From Nakamurella panacisegetis (GTDB lineage: Bacteria; Actinomycetota; Actinomycetes; Mycobacteriales; Nakamurellaceae), in assembly GCF_900104535.1 (NCBI RefSeq), contig NZ_LT629710.1:3100001-3164000 (forward strand): 64,000 nucleotides of DNA. Reading direction: 5' to 3'. Position numbers and translations under genes: made by a program. Each line of letters begins with the position of its first letter. Position 1 is the stretch's first letter. This document shows, piece by piece, positions 26,728 to 38,893 of the stretch. The notes under the pieces were generated by a model. It was not told the origin of the DNA and did no database searches. It saw only the letters and a list, made by a program, of their open reading frames with translations.

Positions 26728-28824
26728 ATGACGCCCACCTCCACCCGTACCCGCCGCACAACGGCCGGCACGAAGGTGGCGGCGTCCGTGCTGCCCATTG
26801 CGCGCGTCGCGGTCGACGTCTCCCTGGCCCATCTGGATCGGCCGTTCGACTATCAGGTGGCCGATTCCGACTCCGATGCCGCCCAGCCCGGGACGCGGGT
26901 GCGGGTCCGGTTCGCCGGGCGCCTCCTCGACGGCTACGTGCTCGAGCGGCTGGCCACCTCCGAGCACGAGGGCAAACTCGGATTCATCGAGAAGGTGGTC
27001 TCACCCGAGCCGATCCTGACTCCGGACGTGGCCCAGCTGGCCCGGGCGGTGGCCGACCGGTATGCCGGGTCGATGGCCGACGTGCTGCGTCTGGCGGTGC
27101 CGCCCCGTCATGCCCGGGCCGAGGGGACGTCGGGCTTCAAGGCCGTTGCCCCGCCGCCGCTCGACGAGCCGGTGTTCGTGGAGCCGGTGGGCCCGGCACC
27201 GACGCCGCCGGAGATCGCACCCGTCGACCGCGCCGCCTGGAAGCTCTACCAGGCCGGTGACGCGTTCCTGAGCGCTGTGCGGGACGGCCGCCCGGTGCGC
27301 GCGGTCTGGCAGGCCCTGCCCGGGGAGGACTGGCCGGCCCGGCTCGCCGAAGCCGCAGCCACGGCAGCGCGGGCCGGCCGTGGGGCGCTGCTCGTCGTTC
27401 CCGACGCCCGCGACCTGGAGCGGTTGGAACGGGCGCTTCTGGACGTTCTCGACAAGTCCCTGTTCGTCACACTGGCCGCCGACCTCGGGCCCGCCGAGCG
27501 GTACCGCCGTTATCTCAAGCTGTCCCGCGGGGACGTGCGGGTCGCGGCCGGCACCCGGGCCGCCGCCTTCGCCCCGGTCAAGGACCTGGCGCTGGTCGCC
27601 GTGTTCGACGACGGCGACGACCTCCTGTCCGAGCCGCGCGCGCCCTACCCGCACACCCGGGAGGTGCTGATGCTGCGGTCGGCCGCGCAGCCGTGCGCCC
27701 TCGTCGTCGGTGGGTTCGCGCGCACAGCCGAGGCCGAACTGCTGCTGGCCTCCGGGTGGGCGCGGCCCGTCGTTGCCGATCGGGCCACGGTCCGGGCCCG
27801 GTCGCCGCGGATCGAGGCGGCCGGCGACGAGTACGCCATCGGCGCCGACTCGGCGGCGGCCGGGGCCCGGCTCACTCCGGCCGCGTTCGCAGCGGCACGC
27901 GCAGCGCTCGCCGCGGGCCGGCCGGTACTGGTCCAGGTCCCGCGACGCGGGTACCTGCCCACCCTGAACTGCGCCGAATGCCGTCGCCCGGCCCGCTGCC
28001 GCCACTGCCACGGACCGCTCGCCCTTGGCGGCTCGAACCGGCTGCCGGCCTGCCGGTGGTGCGGTGTCGCCGAGGCTCATTTCAATTGCCCGGCCTGCGG
28101 TTCCGGCACGTTCCGGACGAGCGTGGTCGGGGCCCGACGGACCGCCGAGGAACTCGGGCGGGCGTTCCCGGGCGCCCAGCTGATCACGTCGTCGGGCGAC
28201 ACCGTCCGGTCCAGCGTCCCGGCCGAGCCGGCCATCGTGGTCGCCACGCCGGGTGCCGAACCGGCGGCCACCGGCGGCTACGGCGCTGCCCTGCTGCTCG
28301 ACGGGTACGCGCTACTGGGCCGGGCCGATCTCCGGGCCGCGGAGGAGGCCATGCGGCGGTGGATGGCGGCGGCCGCCCTGGTCGTGCCGGCGGCGGAAGG
28401 CGGCCGAGTGGTGGTCGGGGCGGACAGCACCCTGCCCACCGTGCAGGCGCTGATCCGGTGGGATCCGGCCGGTCACGCCGCCGCCGAGTTGGCCGCCCGG
28501 ACCGAACTCGGGTTCCCGCCGGCCGTGGCCATGGCGTCCCTGCAGGGCGAGGAGACGGTCGCCGCCCATGCGGCCGAGAGTCTGCGGCTGCCCGAAGGCG
28601 GCGAGATTCTCGGGCCGGTGTTGCTCGAGGATCTGCCCCCGCCGACCGGATCCCGGGCGCGCGGACCGGCGCCGGCCGTCGGCACCGCGCGGGTACTGGT
28701 CCGGGTCCCGCCGAGCGGCCGGCGTCAGCTCGCGGCGGAGATCAAGGCCCTCGCCGCGGCCCGGTCGACACGCAAGGACGACGAGTCGCTCCGCCTGCGG
28801 ATCGATCCGGACGAACTGTTCTGA
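26728..28824 (+). CDS. priA: PriA-like primosomal protein with degenerate helicase motifs
   Basis: This is a 698-residue PriA homologue. Residues 25-130 are the N-terminal DNA-binding domain (ARVAVDVSLAHLDRPFDYQV). The helicase core should carry a Walker A loop (GxTGSGKT) and DEEH; here the equivalent places read QALPGEDWPARL near 192 and VFDDGDDLL near 292. The zinc-binding segment is kept (CAECRRPARCRHCHGPL and CRWCG...NCPACGSG near 413-455). This loss of ATPase motifs is the pattern known for actinobacterial PriA, so it may act in replication restart without helicase activity. It starts at ATG 26728. Confidence 0.85.
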   Translation: MTPTSTRTRRTTAGTKVAASVLPIARVAVDVSLAHLDRPFDYQVADSDSDAAQPGTRVRVRFAGRLLDGYVLERLATSEHEGKLGFIEKVVSPEPILTPDVAQLARAVADRYAGSMADVLRLAVPPRHARAEGTSGFKAVAPPPLDEPVFVEPVGPAPTPPEIAPVDRAAWKLYQAGDAFLSAVRDGRPVRAVWQALPGEDWPARLAEAAATAARAGRGALLVVPDARDLERLERALLDVLDKSLFVTLAADLGPAERYRRYLKLSRGDVRVAAGTRAAAFAPVKDLALVAVFDDGDDLLSEPRAPYPHTREVLMLRSAAQPCALVVGGFARTAEAELLLASGWARPVVADRATVRARSPRIEAAGDEYAIGADSAAAGARLTPAAFAAARAALAAGRPVLVQVPRRGYLPTLNCAECRRPARCRHCHGPLALGGSNRLPACRWCGVAEAHFNCPACGSGTFRTSVVGARRTAEELGRAFPGAQLITSSGDTVRSSVPAEPAIVVATPGAEPAATGGYGAALLLDGYALLGRADLRAAEEAMRRWMAAAALVVPAAEGGRVVVGADSTLPTVQALIRWDPAGHAAAELAARTELGFPPAVAMASLQGEETVAAHAAESLRLPEGGEILGPVLLEDLPPPTGSRARGPAPAVGTARVLVRVPPSGRRQLAAEIKALAAARSTRKDDESLRLRIDPDELF

Positions 28825-28963
28825 CCCGGCCCGGCCCGGCCCGGCCCGGCCCGGCAGGCCCGGCCCGGCCCGGCCCGGCAGGCCCGGCCCGGCCCGGCCC
28901 GGCAGGCCCGGCCCGGCCCGGCCCGGCCCGGCCCGGCAGGCCCGGCCCGGCCCGGCCCGGCAG
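28825..28963. repeat. Tandem CCCGG pentamer array
   Basis: Starting directly after the priA stop codon, about 139 bases are almost purely tandem CCCGG units, broken at intervals by an extra AGG-type insertion (GGCAGGCC) that creates a higher-order repeat of roughly 20-35 bases. It separates priA from the convergent acetyltransferase gene. All three frames are open but give only Pro/Gly/Ala/Arg repeats, so it is not coding. It can fold into stable hairpins and is likely length-variable. Confidence 0.9.
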
Positions 28964-28997
28964 GGACCGGCGCGGTCGCCCGCGAAGCCAGGCTGCT

Positions 28998-29612
28998 TCA
29001 GGCGAGACGCTCGACCAAGCCGGTCTTCACACCCGGCCACTCGTCCTTGAGGATGGAATAGACGACGGTGTCGCGGAAGGTGCCGTCGGCCCGCTGGATG
29101 TGCCGGCGGAGCACTCCCTCGCGAACCGCGCCGAGACGCTCGATGGCCGCCTGCGACCGGTTGTTCACCGCGTCGGTCTGGATCTGCACCCGGCCCAGCC
29201 CGCAGTCGGTGAACAGGTGCTCCAGCAGCAGCAACTTGCATTCCGGGTTGACCTGCGTGCCCCACACCGCCGAGCAGTACCCGGTCCAGCCGAGGTGGAC
29301 CCGCTCGTCGGTCAGCGACAGGTTGCCCAGGCTGGTCGTGCCGACGATGGTGCCGGCCGGCCCGAGATCACCGGCGCCGGTCAACCGCACCGTGTACGGG
29401 GTGCGACCGGCCGTGGACAGCATCGCCCCCAGCACCGCGCCCATCGTCTCGACGGTGTTCGGACGCGCCGACGGGCCGCCCATGAAGTTGCCGGCGTACA
29501 CGCGGTCGTCGTCCAGCGCCCGGAACAGCGCCGGAGCATCGGCCAGGACCGCGCGATCCAGTCGGACGTAGCGGCCGACCAGCGGGCGGCCGTCCGGTGC
29601 GAATACAGACAT
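28998..29612 (-). CDS. GNAT acetyltransferase, RimJ/RimL type
   Basis: This 204-residue acetyltransferase begins PLVGRYVRLDRAVLADAPAL, the usual opening of RimJ/RimL-like enzymes. It continues through HLGWTGYCSAVWGTQVNPEC (strand before the acetyl-CoA loop) and LGRVQIQTDAVNNRSQAAIE (the conserved V...D..N.RS..AI segment), and ends RADGTFRDTVVYSILKDEWP. The acceptor is unknown. ATG 29612 is preceded by TGGAGG at good spacing; a longer upstream frame lacks family similarity. It is inserted between priA and fmt, where mycobacteria usually have other genes. Confidence 0.87.
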   Translation of the reverse strand: MSVFAPDGRPLVGRYVRLDRAVLADAPALFRALDDDRVYAGNFMGGPSARPNTVETMGAVLGAMLSTAGRTPYTVRLTGAGDLGPAGTIVGTTSLGNLSLTDERVHLGWTGYCSAVWGTQVNPECKLLLLEHLFTDCGLGRVQIQTDAVNNRSQAAIERLGAVREGVLRRHIQRADGTFRDTVVYSILKDEWPGVKTGLVERLA

Positions 29613-29850
29613 CGATCCTCCAGGGATTCGCACCAGCGGCCGGAGCCGGCGAGTGCGGGGCGAGACGTGACGGCGGGCAGCCGGGGGTGCGCTCGGACAT
29701 GTGGCGCAGCACCATGATCCCGCATGTCGCGGACCCTCCCGACCCGCAGGTCGACGCGGACGGCACCACCACCGGACGTACGTAGACTTCTCGGGCACCG
29801 CCCGCACTCGCCGGCGCAGCGTGCAGTTGCCGAAAAGGAGGGACGTCGCC

Positions 29851-30801
29851 ATGCGCATCGTGTTCGCCGGAACCCCCGCGCCCGCCGTCCCGTCGCTGCT
29901 GGCTCTGCTCGAGTCGGCCCACGACGTCGTCGCCGTGATCAGCCGCCCGGATGCCCCGACCGGCCGCGGCCGCCGTACCGCCGCGTCACCGGTTGCCGAA
30001 CTGGCCCGCGAGCGAGGCATCGAACTGCTGACCCCGGTGACGGCCCGTGACCCCGAGTTCGTGGCCCGCCTGGCCGAACTCGCCCCGGACGCCGCCGCGG
30101 TGGTCGCCTACGGGGCCATCCTGCGTCCGGACGTCCTCGACATCCCGACCCACGGCTGGGTCAACCTGCACTTCTCCCTGCTGCCGGCCTGGCGGGGCGC
30201 CGCTCCGGTCCAGGCCGCGATCCGCGCCGGGGACGACATCACCGGCGCCACGACGTTCCGGTTGGAAGCCGGGCTGGACACCGGGCCGGTCTACGGCATT
30301 GTCACCGAACCGATCGCCCCCAACGACACCGCGGGCACTCTGCTCGACCGCCTGGCCCGATCCGGCGCCCGGCTGCTGGTCGCGACCATGGACGGTATCG
30401 CCGACGGATCGCTGCGCGCGGTGGAGCAGAGCCCGGACGGGATCAGCCACGCGGCCAAGATCACGGTGGCCGATGCCCAGGTCGACTGGACCCGGCCCGC
30501 GGTCGCCGTTGACCGGATGATCCGTTCCGTCACCCCGGCCCCGGGCGCCTGGAGCGACTCCCGCTGGGGACGGATCGTCATCGGCCCGGTCGAGCCGACC
30601 GGGGTCAACGGCCTGGCCGCCGGGGAGATCCAGGCCGAGAAGAAGCAGGTGCTGGTCGGCACCGGCACCACCGCCGTGCGGCTGACCTCCGTGCAGCCCA
30701 CGGGTAAGAAGCAGATGGCCGCGGCCGACTGGGCCCGCGGCGTCCGCCCGGCTCCGGGCGACGTCCTGGGGTCGACGCAAGCAGAGAGCGAAGCACCTTG
30801 A
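29851..30801 (+). CDS. fmt: Methionyl-tRNA formyltransferase
   Basis: Fmt formylates initiator Met-tRNA using 10-formyl-tetrahydrofolate. The 316-residue enzyme begins [20 protein letters not shown] and has the folate-binding signature [20 protein letters not shown] near residue 106, then GLDTGPV near 146. ATG 29851 has AAAAGGAGG upstream, a strong site. The peptide deformylase gene def, often before fmt, is not here. It is followed 10 bases later by rsmB in the same operon. Confidence 0.95.
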   Translation: MRIVFAGTPAPAVPSLLALLESAHDVVAVISRPDAPTGRGRRTAASPVAELARERGIELLTPVTARDPEFVARLAELAPDAAAVVAYGAILRPDVLDIPTHGWVNLHFSLLPAWRGAAPVQAAIRAGDDITGATTFRLEAGLDTGPVYGIVTEPIAPNDTAGTLLDRLARSGARLLVATMDGIADGSLRAVEQSPDGISHAAKITVADAQVDWTRPAVAVDRMIRSVTPAPGAWSDSRWGRIVIGPVEPTGVNGLAAGEIQAEKKQVLVGTGTTAVRLTSVQPTGKKQMAAADWARGVRPAPGDVLGSTQAESEAP

Positions 30802-30811
30802 GGAAGACCAG

Positions 30812-32272
30812 ATGAGCACGACCAGCGGCCGCGGCCGCCCCAGCCAGGGGCCACGCGGCGGACGATCCGATCGGCGCGCCGGCGACGGACCGCCCCGCCG
30901 TCCACAGACCCGCCGCCCGCCGGACGTCGACCACGCCCGGCAGGCCGCCCTCGATCTGCTGGCCGCGGTTCGTTCGCGCAGCGCCTACGCGAACCTGACG
31001 CTGCCCGGGATCCTCAACGACCGCGGCCTGTCCGGCCGCGACGCCGCTCTGGCCACCGAATTGGCCTACGGCACCTGCCGCGCGCTGGGTCAGCTGGACG
31101 CCGTCATCGGGACCTGCTGTGACCGGCCGCTGGCCGACCTGGACGGACCCGTCCTGGACGCCCTCCGGCTGGCCGCCTACCAACTGCTGCACACCCGCAT
31201 CCCCGACCACGCCGCCGTCTCGGTCACGGTCGACCTGGTCCGCGCCGGGCCCAACCCGGGTGCCGCAGGATTCGTGAATGCCGTGCTGCGCAAGATTTCT
31301 CGGCATGATCTGGCCGGTTGGATCGCCGAGATCGGTCCGGATCGCGTGACCGATCCGCTCGGTTACCTGGCGCTGGCCACGGCCCATCCGCGATGGATCG
31401 CCGCCGCGCTGCAGGACGCGCTCGGGGCCAAGGGCGACGAGGCGGGTCTGGCCGAACTCGAGGCCGCGCTGAATGCCAATGACGTCGCGCCCCAGGTCCA
31501 CCTGCTGGCGAAACCGGGCCGGATCAGCCAGGACGAGCTGATGATCGCGGCCGCCGGGGACCGGGCCAGGTACTCCCCGTTCGGGGTCTACCTGCCGACC
31601 GGCGATCCGGGGCGGATCTCGGCGATCGTCGACGGACGGGCCGCCGTCCAGGACGAGGGATCGCAACTGGTCGCGCTGGCCCTGGCCGGCGCACCGCTGG
31701 ACGGCAAGGACGAACGCTGGCTGGACCTGGCCTCCGGGCCCGGCGGCAAGGCCGCCCTGCTCGGCGCCTGGGCCGGACAGGTCGGAGCCAGGGTCGACGC
31801 CGTCGAAATCACCCCGCACCGGGCCGAGCTGGTCCGCAAGGCGGTGGCCGGGTTGCCGGTGGCCGTGCACACGGCCGACGGCCGGGATCCGGGCCTGCCC
31901 GAGGGTGCGTTCGACCGGGTCCTGCTCGACGCGCCTTGTACCGGTCTCGGGGCCCTGCGACGCCGTCCGGAAGCTCGATGGCGCCGGCAGCAGACCGATG
32001 TCGCGCCGCTGGTCCGGTTGCAGCGCGAGTTGCTGGCCTCGGCCGCGAAGCTGGTCCGACCGGGCGGCCTGGTCGCCTACGTCACGTGCTCGCCGCACCT
32101 GTCGGAGACGACGGGCGTCATCGCGCGACGCCCGGCCGACCTCGAACTGATCGACGCGCGGCCCTACCTGCCCGGCGTGCCCGACCTCGGCGCCGGCCCG
32201 ACGGTCCAGCTCTGGCCACACCGTCAGGGCACCGACGGGATGTTCCTGGCGCTCATGCGGCGCGCTGTGTAG
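30812..32272 (+). CDS. rsmB: 16S rRNA m5C967 methyltransferase RsmB
   Basis: This 486-residue protein has a basic N-terminal extension (residues 1-40), then an NusB-like RNA-binding domain (residues 45-180, DHARQAALDLLAAVRSRSAY). The C-terminal SAM domain has LDLASGPGGKAALLGAWAG near 305, DAPCTGLGALRRRPEARWRR near 370 with the PC cysteine, and VTCSPHLSET near 427 with the catalytic TC cysteine. It is in an operon with fmt and probably rpe. ATG 30812 is preceded by TTGAGGAAG. Confidence 0.93.
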   Translation: MSTTSGRGRPSQGPRGGRSDRRAGDGPPRRPQTRRPPDVDHARQAALDLLAAVRSRSAYANLTLPGILNDRGLSGRDAALATELAYGTCRALGQLDAVIGTCCDRPLADLDGPVLDALRLAAYQLLHTRIPDHAAVSVTVDLVRAGPNPGAAGFVNAVLRKISRHDLAGWIAEIGPDRVTDPLGYLALATAHPRWIAAALQDALGAKGDEAGLAELEAALNANDVAPQVHLLAKPGRISQDELMIAAAGDRARYSPFGVYLPTGDPGRISAIVDGRAAVQDEGSQLVALALAGAPLDGKDERWLDLASGPGGKAALLGAWAGQVGARVDAVEITPHRAELVRKAVAGLPVAVHTADGRDPGLPEGAFDRVLLDAPCTGLGALRRRPEARWRRQQTDVAPLVRLQRELLASAAKLVRPGGLVAYVTCSPHLSETTGVIARRPADLELIDARPYLPGVPDLGAGPTVQLWPHRQGTDGMFLALMRRAV

Positions 32273-32312
32273 CTCGCCCCCTTCCGACCCCTCCGCGCCC
32301 GCCCCCTTCCGC

Positions 32313-32373
32313 GTCGACCGGAATGATATTCACGCTTCAGAGCCCTGACAGCGTGAATATCATTCCGGTCGAC
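32313..32373. repeat. Perfect 23-bp inverted repeat, AT-rich, between rsmB and rpe
   Basis: Arms 32313-32335 and 32351-32373 are exact complements of 23 bases (the first begins GTCGACCGGAATGATATTCA), with a 15-base loop that itself has a short TCAG/CTGA pairing. The AT-rich core is unusual for this genome. It can form a very stable hairpin between the rsmB stop and the rpe start, so it may act as a terminator or be a dispersed palindromic element. Confidence 0.8.
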
Positions 32374-32472
32374 GGCTCTCAGGCCGGTCGACCCAGCACC
32401 CCGGCCGGCGCGTGACCCATCCCTCCACTCGACGGCCGATCAGCCCGGTGGCCACCGCCTAGGCTGTTGCGC

Positions 32473-33156
32473 GTGGCCCCGCTGATCGCACCGAGCATCC
32501 TGTCCGCCGACTTCGCCCGCCTCGCCGACGAGGCGGCGGCCGTCGCCGGCGCCGACTGGCTGCACGTCGACGTGATGGACAACCACTTCGTTCCCAATCT
32601 GACCCTCGGGCTGCCGGTGGTGAAGTCGCTGCTGCAGGCGACCGACCTCCCGCTCGACTGCCACCTGATGATCGAGAACCCGGACCGCTGGGCCGTGGCC
32701 TACGCCGAGGCCGGCGCCTACAACGTGACGGTCCACGCCGAGGCGGTGGTCGACCCGATCACGATGGCGGTCGAGCTCCGGGCGGCGGGCGCCAAGGCCG
32801 GGCTCAGCCTGAAGCCGGGCACGGACCTGGAGGACTGGATCGACGTCCTCCCGCACTACGACACCCTGCTGGTGATGACGGTCGAGCCCGGATTCGGTGG
32901 CCAGTCGTTCATGCCGGAGATGCTCGAGAAGGTCAGCCGGGCCCGGAAGATGGTGCAGACCGGGCACCTCACACTGATCGTCCAGGTCGACGGGGGCATC
33001 GATCTGCAGACCATCGAGCAGGCCGCCGAGGCCGGGGCCGACTGTTTCGTGGCCGGTTCGGCCGTCTACGGAATGGCCGATCCCGGGGCCGCGGTGGCCG
33101 CGCTCCGGGCCAAGGCCGCCCAATTCACCCCGCGGGAGCCCGCCGAACAGGATTGA
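32473..33156 (+). CDS. rpe: Ribulose-phosphate 3-epimerase
   Basis: Rpe interconverts ribulose 5-phosphate and xylulose 5-phosphate in the pentose phosphate pathway; ribulose 5-phosphate is also the substrate of RibB downstream. The TIM-barrel protein of 227 residues has [16 protein letters not shown] at the start, [19 protein letters not shown] near 31 (first His-Asp metal pair), [12 protein letters not shown] near 62, [19 protein letters not shown] near 136, and [20 protein letters not shown] near 172. GTG 32473 was preferred to TTG 32467 two codons earlier; both are possible. Confidence 0.93.
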   Translation: MAPLIAPSILSADFARLADEAAAVAGADWLHVDVMDNHFVPNLTLGLPVVKSLLQATDLPLDCHLMIENPDRWAVAYAEAGAYNVTVHAEAVVDPITMAVELRAAGAKAGLSLKPGTDLEDWIDVLPHYDTLLVMTVEPGFGGQSFMPEMLEKVSRARKMVQTGHLTLIVQVDGGIDLQTIEQAAEAGADCFVAGSAVYGMADPGAAVAALRAKAAQFTPREPAEQD

Positions 33157-33277
33157 TCTCACACCGGCAGCGACGGGCGGACGTGATCCCGTCCCGGCCG
33201 GCCCGCCGCCGTGGGGGATCATGGAGTGCAGGCCGCAGCGGCACAGTCGCCGCGGGCCGACGGAAAGGGATTGGCTC

Positions 33278-33897
33278 ATGTTCACTGGGATTGTCCAGGA
33301 GCGCGGCGAGGTCGTCGCGCTCGATCTCGCGCCGGACGGCGCCGACGCGCGGGTGACGGTGCGGGGACCTCTCGTCACGCAGGACGTCCAGCACGGGGAG
33401 TCGATCGCCGTCTCCGGCGTCTGTCTGACCGTCGTCGCCTCGCACGAGGACACCTTCACGGCCGACGTGATGGCCGAGACGCTGCTGCGCACCAGCGCCA
33501 AGGAGTGGGCGCCCGGGCGGGCGGTCAACCTGGAACGATCGGTCACCCCGACGACGCGGCTGGGTGGACATGTCGTCCAGGGCCACGTCGACGGCATCGG
33601 GACCATCGTGGCCCGGGTTCCGCACGACGGCTACGACGAGTTCAGCATCTCGGTCGGCAAGGACCTGGCCCGCTACATCGCGAGCAAGGGCGCGGTCGCG
33701 GTGGACGGCATCTCGCTCACCGTCATCGACGTGAACGATTCGCCGACCGGCGCCGTCTTCACTCTCGGGATCATCCCCGAAACCAGGACGGCCACGACCC
33801 TCGGGGGCGCGGCCGTCGGTTCCAGCGTCAACATCGAGGTCGACGTGATGGCCAAGTACGTGGAGCGGCTGCTGTCGTTCCGGGATGTGGAGAAGGC

Positions 33898-33901
<4 letters not shown>
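33278..33901 (+). CDS. ribE: Riboflavin synthase, alpha chain
   Basis: RibE dismutates two molecules of 6,7-dimethyl-8-ribityllumazine to riboflavin. The 207-residue protein has two similar lumazine-binding halves; the first begins [20 protein letters not shown] and contains [11 protein letters not shown] near 46, and the second begins near [20 protein letters not shown] (residue 96) with [10 protein letters not shown] near 143. ATG 33278 has GGAAAGGG upstream. The stop overlaps ribBA by ATGA. The ribD gene, usually just upstream in relatives, is absent. Confidence 0.93.
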
Positions 33902-35710
<1,809 letters not shown>

Positions 35711-35747
35711 CGTCCGGTTCGACGACTGACGAGATGGGTGACCAGCG

Positions 35748-36332
35748 ATGAGCAACACGGGCAAGCCGACCACCGAGCCGCTGCTGACGGTCCGCCCCCG
35801 GAAGATCGCCATCTACGCCGCGATCTCCTCGGCGGCCGTGGTGATCGTCATGCTCGTGGTCGGGATCCTGCTGCACGACACCAACGACGGGGTCTCGTTC
35901 CAGATGTCGGACCAGATCGGCCTGGCCGGGCTGGGTGTGCTGATCGGCATCGCCATCCTGATGATGGCCCGCCCCACCCTCAAGGTCTTCCCCGAGGGCC
36001 TGCTGATCCGCAACATCCTGGGTGAGAACTTCTACGAGTGGGCGCTGATCTACGAGGTCTCCTTCCCGCAGGGGGCGCAGTGGGCTCTGCTGCGGATGCC
36101 CGACGACGAGACGCACCCGCTGATGGCCATCCAGTTGCTGGACCGCGGCCGCGCGGTCGAGGCGTTGCAGAAGGTGCGTGAGTTCCACGCCCGGTACGCA
36201 CCGCCCCCGCCGGCCGCCGTCATCCCGGACGAGGCGACGCTCCAGGCGCTGGCCGAGCAGGAGAACAATCGCCCGCTGGGTCGTCTGGAGATCATCGATC
36301 GGGTCAAGGCGGCCAAGAAGAACCCGATCTGA
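35748..36332 (+). CDS. PH-domain membrane protein (Rv1417-like)
   Basis: This 194-residue protein has two N-terminal membrane helices (about residues 22-44 and 55-72) and then a cytoplasmic domain of bacterial PH type: ARPTLKVFPEGLLIRNILGE and FYEWALIYEVSFPQGAQWAL. The C-terminus has a conserved-looking tail, EATLQALAEQENNRPLGRLE. It follows ribH as Rv1417 does in M. tuberculosis. Its job is unknown; a role in flavin supply is only suggested by position. Confidence 0.78.
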   Translation: MSNTGKPTTEPLLTVRPRKIAIYAAISSAAVVIVMLVVGILLHDTNDGVSFQMSDQIGLAGLGVLIGIAILMMARPTLKVFPEGLLIRNILGENFYEWALIYEVSFPQGAQWALLRMPDDETHPLMAIQLLDRGRAVEALQKVREFHARYAPPPPAAVIPDEATLQALAEQENNRPLGRLEIIDRVKAAKKNPI

Positions 36333-36385
36333 GCCGATCGTCCGTCCGGCTGCGCGTACCGTCGAGGGCAGCGAAAGAGGAAAAT

Positions 36386-36601
36386 ATGACGCTCGACGAA
36401 ATGAACACACGATTCCGGGTCATCGAGGACGAGTGGAAGATCGGATCCCCGTCCGAACAGGCCGAATACCTGGCTGAGCTCACCGCGATGCGGACCGAGC
36501 TCGACGGTGTCACCGGAGCTCAGGCGTCCGGGGCCCTCTGGCTCAAGCGGACCATCGACCGCGTAATCCGCAACATCACCGCGGAGCAGGCCCGGGTCTG
36601 A
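36386..36601 (+). CDS. Small acidic hypothetical protein
   Basis: This 71-residue protein is of unknown function. It is mostly helical and charged, with segments DEMNTRFRVIEDEWKIGSPS and TIDRVIRNITAEQARV. ATG 36386 is preceded by GAAAGAGGAAAAT, a strong ribosome site, which supports translation. No signal peptide or membrane segment is visible. It lies after the Rv1417-like gene and converges with the Lrp regulator. Confidence 0.65.
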   Translation: MTLDEMNTRFRVIEDEWKIGSPSEQAEYLAELTAMRTELDGVTGAQASGALWLKRTIDRVIRNITAEQARV

Positions 36602-36610
36602 CCGCCTGGC

Positions 36611-37120
36611 TCACGGGCGGATCGGCACCCGACTGGGACGAGGCCGTTCCGTGGCTTCCAACAACGGTAGGTATCGCGGCGCCACCACCTGGGACAACGC
36701 GACCACACTGGTGGATCGCACCACACTCGGGCTGCCACTGATCCGCAGCAGCGTCTGCTGCAGTTCCTCGTGGGAGGCTGCCCCGACCTTGCACATCACG
36801 TCGCTGTCGCCGGTGGTGCCGTACGCCTCCAGCACCTCCGGGATCGCGGCCAGTTCCGCGCCGACGACATCCAGGTTGCCCTGCGAGATCTGCAGGTTGA
36901 CGAACGCCAGCACCGGATAGCCGGCCGCGGCCAGATCGATGTCCGGGCCGTAGCCCGTGATCACCTCGGCCGCCTCGAGTCGCTGGGCCCTGGCCTGCAA
37001 CGTGGCTCGCGACACTCCGGTCAGCCGGGAGAGTTCGAGATAGCCGGCTCGCGGATGGCGCCTCAGCATGGTCAGCAGTTCGACGTCCAGGCGGTCGAGG
37101 TGGATGCGCTCTGCGGCCAT
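36611..37120 (-). CDS. Lrp/AsnC-family transcription regulator
   Basis: This 169-residue regulator has an N-terminal winged helix-turn-helix (HLDRLDVELLTMLRRHPRAG, then SRLTGVSRATLQARAQRLEA, residues 6-50) and a C-terminal ligand-binding RAM domain (AFVNLQISQGNLDVVGAELA, GTTGDSDVMCKVGA). The divergent neighbour 122 bases away is hppD, so this is probably the regulator of tyrosine breakdown. ATG 37120 is preceded by GGAGTGAC; earlier in-frame starts at 37198 and 37249 would extend into the shared promoter region. Confidence 0.88.
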   Translation of the reverse strand: MAAERIHLDRLDVELLTMLRRHPRAGYLELSRLTGVSRATLQARAQRLEAAEVITGYGPDIDLAAAGYPVLAFVNLQISQGNLDVVGAELAAIPEVLEAYGTTGDSDVMCKVGAASHEELQQTLLRISGSPSVVRSTSVVALSQVVAPRYLPLLEATERPRPSRVPIRP

Positions 37121-37194
37121 GTCACTCCGGATTCGGATCGATTCAGCTGAGCAATGTGCACAGCTCCTGTGGTCGACATTGTCAGCCAGCGTAG

Positions 37195-38412
<1,218 letters not shown>

Positions 38413-38476
38413 GCCGGCGCCGGGCCTGATGTCCGGAGCCGGGCCGGCCCACCGGAAGCGGGGAGCCGGCGTCGGG

Positions 38477-38893
38477 TCAGTGCGCCTCCGGCCCACCTCG
38501 CGGCCGGCGGAGCGTCTCGCCCGGGCCGGCACCCGGTTCGTCCGGAACGATGGAGTATTCGCGGAACGCGCCCTGCAGCGCCTGCAGGCCGTCCCGGAAA
38601 GCCGCCGCGTGCGGCCCCAGATCGGGCAGCGACGCCTGCAGCAGTCCGGCCAGCGCGGTGATCAGCGTCCGGGCCTCATCCAGGTCACGATGGTCCGGGT
38701 TGTGGGGGTCGGGCGAGGCCAGCCCGAGTTGCTCGGCCGCCGCCGACATCAGCATGACCGCGGCCCGGCTGATCACCTCGACAGCCGGGATGTCGACCAG
38801 ATCCCGGTCCTGGTAACGATGTTCGTGCCCGTCGGGGTCAGCTGCGGCCTCGGCGGGGAAGGAGTGGTCGGGCGTTGGTGGGGGAGTGCTCAC
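38477..38893 (-). CDS. DUF1844 family protein
   Basis: This 138-residue protein contains the DUF1844 core RDLVDIPAVEVISRAAVMLM (residues 32-51) followed by LDEARTLITALAGLLQASLP, a small helical family of unknown role. In actinobacteria it is commonly encoded divergently just upstream of infC, as here. GTG 38893 is chosen because the family begins near it; a longer frame to 39136 runs into the infC leader. The end is proline/arginine-rich. Confidence 0.85.
   Translation of the reverse strand: MSTPPPTPDHSFPAEAAADPDGHEHRYQDRDLVDIPAVEVISRAAVMLMSAAAEQLGLASPDPHNPDHRDLDEARTLITALAGLLQASLPDLGPHAAAFRDGLQALQGAFREYSIVPDEPGAGPGETLRRPRGGPEAH

Noticed and set aside
28825-28963. CRISPR-like array
   Set aside because: Units are only five bases without unique spacers and there are no cas genes; it is a simple tandem repeat.
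30605-32221. 538-codon minus frame opposite rsmB
   Set aside because: No domain; opposite to a well-supported rsmB.
33157-33277. FMN riboswitch before ribE
   Set aside because: The conserved FMN aptamer words are not seen, and the leader is only about 120 bases.
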